DNA of 64,000 nucleotides from Labia minor (lineage: Eukaryota > Arthropoda > Insecta > Dermaptera > Spongiphoridae). This document shows, in pieces, positions 57,667-64,000 of this stretch. How positions within the stretch are numbered: position 1 is the stretch's first letter; the number at the start of each line of letters is the position of its first letter. The position numbers and the translations under genes are program-made. The stretch is taken from assembly GCA_963082975.1 (NCBI GenBank), contig OY720345.1, positions 17,014,491 through 17,078,490 of the forward strand, given 5' to 3'. Below the pieces are notes generated by a model. It did no database searches, was not told the origin of the DNA, and saw only the letters and a list, made by a program, of their open reading frames with translations.

Positions 57667-58712
57667 TTATATTCTATATATCAGTATTTTTTTCTGAATT
57701 TAATACCAACTTGATTTTCAAAATGTTCCATTCGTTATCCATATGATTGATTACATGTGTTAAAATTTAAAAAAATTCAAATATTCTAATTTTTAAATTT
57801 AAATACAATTGAATATTATTTTTTATTAATATCATATCAAAAAAGAGAATTTATTAAAAATTAAAAATAAAAAAAGAAGCCTATTAATAAAAAAATATAA
57901 TAGAATACAATAATTTTGATATAAAACAAATTTAAATTTTAAAAAAAAATACTCAATATAAATAAGACATAAATTTAAAACATCTCGTAATATCATTTGT
58001 CTAAAAAACATATTTTAATTATCCAAGAAATCATTTTTGCACTTAAAATATATTGTAATTAATATTTGAAACAAAAACAAAAATAATAAAATTTTGTCAT
58101 TTTAATTGAAGTTTTGAAAATATTTTTGTATTGATAAAAGTTTAAAAATAATATATTCAGTTTTTTTAAGCTTTCACTTTCAAATAGAAAAGAAGAAATA
58201 TTCAATTATATAGAAAGAATAAATAAAAATTAAGTTAAATATGATCTAAATATGTTATTAAATAAATTTAAATGAGAACTTTTAGAATAAATTATTTAAT
58301 TTAATTGATATTTAAATATTAGAATTTAAAATAAAAAGTGAAATATTATAATAATTTTTAAATTCTGAGCAATATGCAGACAAAAACCTTTTTTTTATAT
58401 ATAGATAGTCGAGCTGGGGATGGCAATATGGGTTTTTCCAAAAAGAGAAAGTTACCTCCCCCCCCCCCCGAGGCCCTAATAGGGATTAATTTAATTATTT
58501 ATTATATTTCAAAGGAATATTTTAATATCATTTTAAATGAATGAATGAAAATTCAAATTTTATATAGTTTACATAATTATTAATTTAATAAAATAAAATT
58601 TAATATTATAATTTAATAAAATAAAATTTAATTTAATAAAATAAAATTTAATAATAAAATTTAATTTAATAAAATATTAAAATAATAAAAATTAATAAAT
58701 TTTAAAAAAAAA
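57667..58712. other. AT-rich region without gene
   Basis: Contains a C-run near 58460 and repeated TTTAATAAAATAAAATTTAA near 58590-58670. Nothing else is recognised. Confidence 0.5.
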
Positions 58713-60380
58713 TCTATATATATAAAAGGCAATGTTTGTGTGTCTGTCTGTGTGTCTGTCTGTCTCTTATAGACTCAAAAACTACCCGTCCGATTACGGT
58801 GAAACTTTCAGGAATTGTTGTGGGCATACCAAGGAAGGTTTTAGTGTAGTTAAATCCAAAATTAATTTATCCAAAATTAATTTAATTAGTAATATATTGC
58901 TAAAATTCTGTAGTGTCACAAAACTATCGACAGATGGCGCTACATATAATTTTCAAAATTCAAATATTTTAAATTTTTTTTAAACTTAATATTTCTAACT
59001 TTGTATTACAATACAATAATGAGACGGAATTGTTGTGTGTTAAATTAGATTTTATAAATTGAAAACCATTAGTTATACCCTTAAGTTATTTAGTTTTATT
59101 GATCACATATCTGGAAAAAATCATCTTCATTAGTTGTTTTAAATTTAAATGTATATATGTGACGTCACAGTTACCTCCTTTTAGATATATATCTATTCTT
59201 AAAATAAAATTAAAAATATTTATATTATATATTCATATATATGTAAATTAATAATTATATTATTTTAATATTCCTATAAGTTGGTATCACAATTTATTAT
59301 TATTATGAATTATTTATAAGTAATTACTATTATTAATTGGTATTAATAAATAAATAATATTAATTATATTAACTTAATATTTCTAACTTTGTATTACAAT
59401 AATGAGACGGAATTGTTGTGTGTTAAAGAATTGTTGACTATAAAAACCAATTTGTTTTTAGGTAAGAATATATTATTCTATTTATTGTAATTATTTAAAA
59501 TTTTTTTTTAGCAAACAAGTCCATTTGATTAAACCTACCATCTTATATATAGATTGTCGTGTATAAGATATTAGGGATGATGTATTTTATAAGAAAAATT
59601 GGGTTAAAAATAAGTTTAATTAATTGGTAGCACTCTGGATTGAATTTAGAATAATTAAAAGGGTTATTGAAACCGCGTAGGTTGATTAGGGAATGACAAG
59701 ATTGAATAGGTTCAATTAAAAAATGCTTATATAAAATTATAACTAAAAATGATTTATTTAATAAAACTGTAAGAATTTAAATTAAAATAGATAACTCAAG
59801 AAATTAAGATGAAATAGAATAATTGAAAGGTACCGTAAAAATATAAATATAAATTAAAAGAACTTTAATTTATATTTTAGCAAATGCAATTTATAATTAA
59901 TTATTAATTACCAATTGTCGACCACAGTTGGTATATTGTGTAGTTAAGGAATTGAGAATTCAAAATATGTCGAAGCCAATCATCCCCTCCTCTGCCACTT
60001 GGCAAAATTGTCCACCCCTCTCTCTCTATTGGGGTAACGAAGAGGTATATCTCTGGGTTTTCCCCTGGGTTTTTTTTTTTAAAACAATTATTTTTAGAAA
60101 GTCTTTGCCATGTGCTCAGTATCATAATACATCCAATATATAAGCATAAAAAACAAGCATTTTTATATTTATACTAGGAAAATTTGTTGTTGATTAAATT
60201 AAAATATATTTTCCAAGAAAACAAATATATGTCTTATCTACTTATACTGATTGAAACAAAATGGATGAAAACCTTTTACATACAGACTTTCAACCAAATA
60301 CTATGTATCACTCGGGGGTACAGGGGGCGGAGCCCCCGTCTAGGTGTGAAGAGCGCCTGGAAGGCGCTCTGATCAGCTAG
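58713..60380 (+). mobile_element. Complete non-autonomous Helitron
   Basis: It starts TCTATATATATAAAAGGC after A (58712). It ends with hairpin AGCGCCTGGAAGGCGCT, then CTGATCAG and CTAG at 60380, before T: the canonical TC...CTRR and A|T target. 1668 bp, no Rep/helicase. Subsegments recur inverted at 7264-8510 and 12535-13012. The small open frames inside are not supported as genes. Confidence 0.88.
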
Positions 60381-60745
60381 TATATAATAATTAAAGAAAA
60401 AAATGTGCCTTTGCAAGTTTCGAACTCAGGGTGCAAAGTCATAAGAAGACGCGCTAGCTCGCTCGGCCAGGAACCGCTTTTGTTTGCAAGGTTCCTATTA
60501 GAATTTATATACATGTCAAATTATCGCCACCAGCGCCTCTATGAGCTAGTATGGTAACTAAACTATTTTTAATTAATTAGCATTTCCTGGACACACCTTA
60601 CCAATTAGCGGTTTTCTAAAGGAAGTCTAACATGCCCTGAGACCTACTGAATATACATAAAAAATTTCATAAGAATCGGTCAAGCCGTTTCGGAGGAGTA
60701 TGATTTCAAAGTTTTGTGACACGAGAATTTTATATATAAGATAAT
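60381..60745 (-). repeat. tRNA-like sequence plus repeat ending TATATAAAATTCTCGTGTCAC
   Basis: On the minus strand, TGGCCGAGCGAG (A-box-like) and GAGTTCGAAAC (B box) lie at about 60430-60470. The minus-strand start near 60743 reads TCTTATATATAAAATTCTCG, followed by the CTCCGAAACGGCTTGACCGA segment common in arthropod interspersed repeats. It is a SINE or Helitron-like repeat; I cannot decide. Confidence 0.5.
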
Positions 60746-61253
60746 ATAATTGGAAATTAATTTGTTTGTCGGTTCTATGACTGGCCATAGCTCATTTTTT
60801 TTGTTGTGTTTAGAATCTTTTAAATAGATACTGGGAGATTTTGAGGGATAGTACAACTCCGATGATCCAATCACACACATGAAAGTTAAATAATTAATTT
60901 GAGTGTTGATAAGTACTCCAAATAAATTTATTATAACAAAAATTCTAAAAGATATATTTGGTAAAATAATGATTTATTTACAATAAAATATTATTATTAT
61001 TTATAACCAATGCTAAAATATATTTCTAAACAAACACCAAAAAAGTGTTTCCCAACCAAGGTTTTTGGAAATTTTCCAATTATCACTAACTAAAAAAAAT
61101 TGTGTACACCTTCATCACTGTGATTGCTTTTTCCAACCAGTAGATGGCGAAAACCTGAATTAAAGGTATAATCAATTTTAATTTAAATAAATAAACTGTA
61201 TTATATATACATATATTTAATATTACACAATTTTTTTTAGTTAGTGATAATTG
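60746..61253. repeat. AT-rich DNA with an interrupted inverted repeat
   Basis: CCAATTATCACTAACTAAAA (from about 61077) is inverted at 61230-61253, and the second arm continues after the hAT element (GAAAATTTG from 61844). Thus the hAT inserted into one arm of a foldback sequence. Confidence 0.6.
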
Positions 61254-61835
61254 CAGGGCCGTCTTAAGGAATTCGGCGCCCATGGGGTACTAAAAATAAT
61301 GCTCCCTTCTTCCTAAGAAAATACAAAGAATGGCAAATGGGAGTCGGAAAAGTTATACAAAACAAAAGTGTCAGAACTAGAAAAAAACTATTTGTTACTT
61401 ATATAATAAACTGTTATCTTTATTGTAACTTTTCTTTAAAGCCACTTATTTAAAAGATGGGTATAAATGTTTACCCAGATTTGAGGGGATTATCTCAATA
61501 ATGACATTTCCGATCAGTTCTAATCCTTAACTTGATCGGAACTATTATATGATTGGTGGTCTTATATTAACTCCAGTGCGACTGAAACAAAAGTACGATC
61601 GGTTGGGTGTTACTCCTATTTCGCGTTGCCCTTCTCTATCTATCGTTTTTCAGCACATTTGAAAGAAATAAAAATCAGTTTAATATTTTAAGAAGTGTTC
61701 TAATTTAAAAATAACTAAAAACTTATTAAAAACTAAAAATAAATTTTTACTATATCGCAAATAAAAAATTGCCGCCTCAAAAGGCTTGCGCCCTGGGGCT
61801 ATAGCCCATTTAGCCCTGTGGTTAGGGCGGCACTG
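61254..61835. mobile_element. hAT non-autonomous element, 8-bp TSD
   Basis: It starts CAGGGCCGTCTTAAGG and ends GGGCGGCACTG. Target duplication GATAATTG lies at 61246-61253 and 61836-61843. The 582-bp interior is without ORF. Confidence 0.88.
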
Positions 61836-62149
61836 GATAATTGGAAAATTTGAAGCATGACTAAAAAACTAAACAAGGATCCAGCTGGGTGGGTTAATTG
61901 ACTGTGAGATGGGCTTGCCGAATGTTAATGTGTAATCAAACAAGAAATCACAGACTAAATGGAGCAAACGTTTTTCGTTGTATATGAACCAATTCATCCA
62001 TGAACTTTGTCAGGCTTATAGAAAAATAATTTTATTCTATTTAGTCTATGAGAAAAACGTTATTATATATTATATAAAATATTTTTTATATTTATATTAT
62101 TTAAAAAAAATTACAGACCTTAGGTGCCTAGGTTGCTATTAGGCCTTAG
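61836..62149. other. AT-rich spacer
   Basis: No gene seen. A short segment resembles the LINE and foldback neighbourhoods only weakly. Confidence 0.45.
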
Positions 62150-62679
62150 TCTGCCCCTGATATCATGTTATTTCGAATAATTTATTAACAACAAATCTCT
62201 CATTTGCTATTATAAAAACATAAAATTCTTAACTATTTGAAATTTTTTATTTAATATTTTAATGATGAATGAATAATTATCCTATGGTTTTGATGAGAAT
62301 AGTTAGATATTAAATAATAAAAGTTTCTTTTATTTAAATAAAACTTGATTATCCCACCAATTGAGGTTTGTGAAATCTACTTGATGAGACGGACTGAGAC
62401 CATGAGACGGACTGTTTTCGATGAATAAACGAAGCACAGCGGCAAAGGTAAAGGTGCCCTCTACTGCCGAAATAAATAGTCATGATCTGTGAATAAAACA
62501 TTAAAAAATGTCTGTCAATTTGATGTAAATCTAATGTCAATATTCAAATAATAATCATTTTTATCTCGAAAAATTCGAAAAATATCCTATATTGCCTAAG
62601 GAAAAAGTTTCTTTAAATTAATCAAGGAATCTACTGGTAAAGTTTCATCCATATCCATGAAGCTTTTGAATAATTGAAA
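62150..62679 (+). repeat. Type II upstream flank of copy 10
   Basis: Nearly identical to 34978-35476 and 19162-19673, ending TTTTGAATAATTGAAA before ATG. Its left end near 62148 (AGTCTGCCCCTGATATCATG) marks the duplication breakpoint. Confidence 0.8.
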
Positions 62680-64000
62680 ATGGATCTTTATTCAGAAGTA
62701 GACAGAAAATATCCAATACATATAGGTAATTTTTATTATGTTATTTCATCTAAAGTAATGTTAATTGTCACTAAAATTATTTATAATGATAATATTCCTT
62801 AAATTGAATTATAAAATAGATAGATATATAAAAATATAATGATTTGAAATAACGAAAACAATTCTTTTTTTAGGTCCTCTATATTCTTGTATATATTGTC
62901 TAACCAATTTTATAAGTGAGGAGTTTTTATCTAAACATATAAAAAAATGTTTTCATAAAAAAATATTTTCAATTTTAAAAAATGATGTAAAATTCAAAAA
63001 GGATACAGAGAAATATTTAGACGAAAAATTTGAACAAGATACTGATTCAAACTTTAAAGAAGACAGGCATTTTCAATGTAGTAATTTTAAAAAGAAGATT
63101 AATCATATATCTCATTTAACTCCGCATTTATTAAATTTTAAAGGTGAAAAGCATTTAGAATGTAATTATTGTAAAAAGAAATTTACTCGAAAATCACATT
63201 TAGATACACATTTATTAATTCACACAGGTGAAAAACCTTTTGAATGTAATTATTGCAAAAAGAAATTTAACCAGAAAGCAACTTTAAAAACACATTTATT
63301 AATTCATAAAGGAGAAAAACCTTTTGAATGTAATTATTGTAAAAAGAAATTTAATCAGAAGTCAATTTTAGATAAACATTTATTAATTCATACAGATGAA
63401 AAACCTTTTGAATGTAATTATTGTAAAAAGAAATTTATTTCGAAATCAATTTTAGATAAACATTTATTAATCCATACAGGAGAAAAACCTTTTGAACATT
63501 TATTAATTCACACAGGTGAAAAACCTTTTGAATGTAATTATTGCAAAAAGAAATTTAGCCAGAAATCAACTTTAAAAACACATTTATTAATTCATACAGG
63601 AGAAAAACCTTTTGAATGTAATTATTGTAAAAAGAAATTTAATCAGAAGTCAATTTTAGATAAACATTTATTAATTCATACAGGAGAAAAACCTTTTGAA
63701 TGTAATTATTGTAAAAATAAATTTAATCGAAAGTCAATTTTAGATAAACATTTATTAATCCATACAGGAGAAAAAGCTTTTGAATGTAATTATTGTGAAA
63801 TGAAATTTAATCGGAAATCTACTTTAAATAGTCATTTACTAAATCATACAGGTGAAAAGACTTTTCAATGTAATTATTGTGAAAAAAAATTTACTCGTAA
63901 ATCACATTTAAATAGACATTTATTAATTCATACAGGAGAAAAACCTTTTGAATGTAATTATTGTGAAAAAAAATTTACTAGTAAATCACATTTAAATACA
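62680..64000 (+). CDS. C2H2 zinc-finger protein, copy 10 (runs off window)
   Basis: Exon 1 is 62680-62725 (with Val at residue 7, like copy 7). Exon 2 is 62874 to beyond 64000, open throughout (391 codons visible). It has the leader finger, spacer, degenerate CSNF finger, four canonical fingers like copy 2, then a junction [19 protein letters not shown] near 63491-63512 where the core of one finger is deleted in frame. Five more complete fingers and a partial one follow. The 3' end is outside the window. Confidence 0.85.

Overview
This is an AT-rich eukaryotic nuclear segment. GT-AG introns, poly(A) signals, and a transposon load of Jockey-, RTE- and R1-like LINEs, BEL/Pao, gypsy remnants, hAT, Helitrons and tRNA-derived repeats suggest an arthropod, probably an insect. 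I cannot name the species. No bacterial-type genes, CRISPR arrays or rRNA genes are seen.

The host content is one lineage-specific family of C2H2 zinc-finger genes, with ten copies or remnants on the + strand between 13.8 kb and the right edge. Each complete copy has the same two-exon layout. A 42-45 nt coding exon 1 (Met-Asp-Leu-Tyr-Ser...) ends in a phase-1 GT donor. After a usually 120-170 nt intron, one large exon carries a divergent C2HC finger, an acidic/basic spacer, and 9-16 C2H2 fingers joined by TGEKPFEC linkers. The finger scaffold is almost invariant, while helix positions -1, 3 and 6 vary. Intact gene models are copies 1 (13780-14954), 2 (19674-21489), 7 (35477-36797), 8 (45491-47538), 9 (51071-52372) and 10 (62680 to the edge). 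Copies 3, 4, 5 and 6 are broken by a nonsense codon, a frameshift, a BEL/Pao insertion, and a nonsense codon plus a missing exon 1. There are two 5' flank types, and spacer sequence divides the family into three subfamilies (2,7,9,10; 1,8; 3,4,5,6).

Layout. 1-13 kb: two Jockey-type LINEs (1-3908 and 8966-about 12170), both abutting the same tRNA-like motif inside Helitron-like repeats, plus a hAT at 2430-3608. 13-22 kb: zinc-finger copies 1 and 2. 22-27 kb: LINE fragments, a solo-LTR candidate, a hAT MITE and an RTE-like LINE with target-site duplication. 27-43 kb: copies 3-7, a Helitron (28572-29989) in the flank of copy 3, and a 5.4 kb BEL/Pao element (37420-42794) splitting copy 5. 43-53 kb: a Helitron-like insertion, then copies 8 and 9. 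53-62 kb: mainly repeats, including a complete non-autonomous Helitron (58713-60380) and a hAT (61254-61835). 62-64 kb: start of copy 10.

The cluster seems to grow by segmental duplication (the copy 2 and copy 7 blocks lie about 15.8 kb apart and are nearly identical), by unequal exchange inside the 84-bp finger repeats, and by recombination joining a 3' flank to exon 2. Transposons repeatedly land in it. Several insertions have a matching empty site elsewhere in the window, which fixes their ends.
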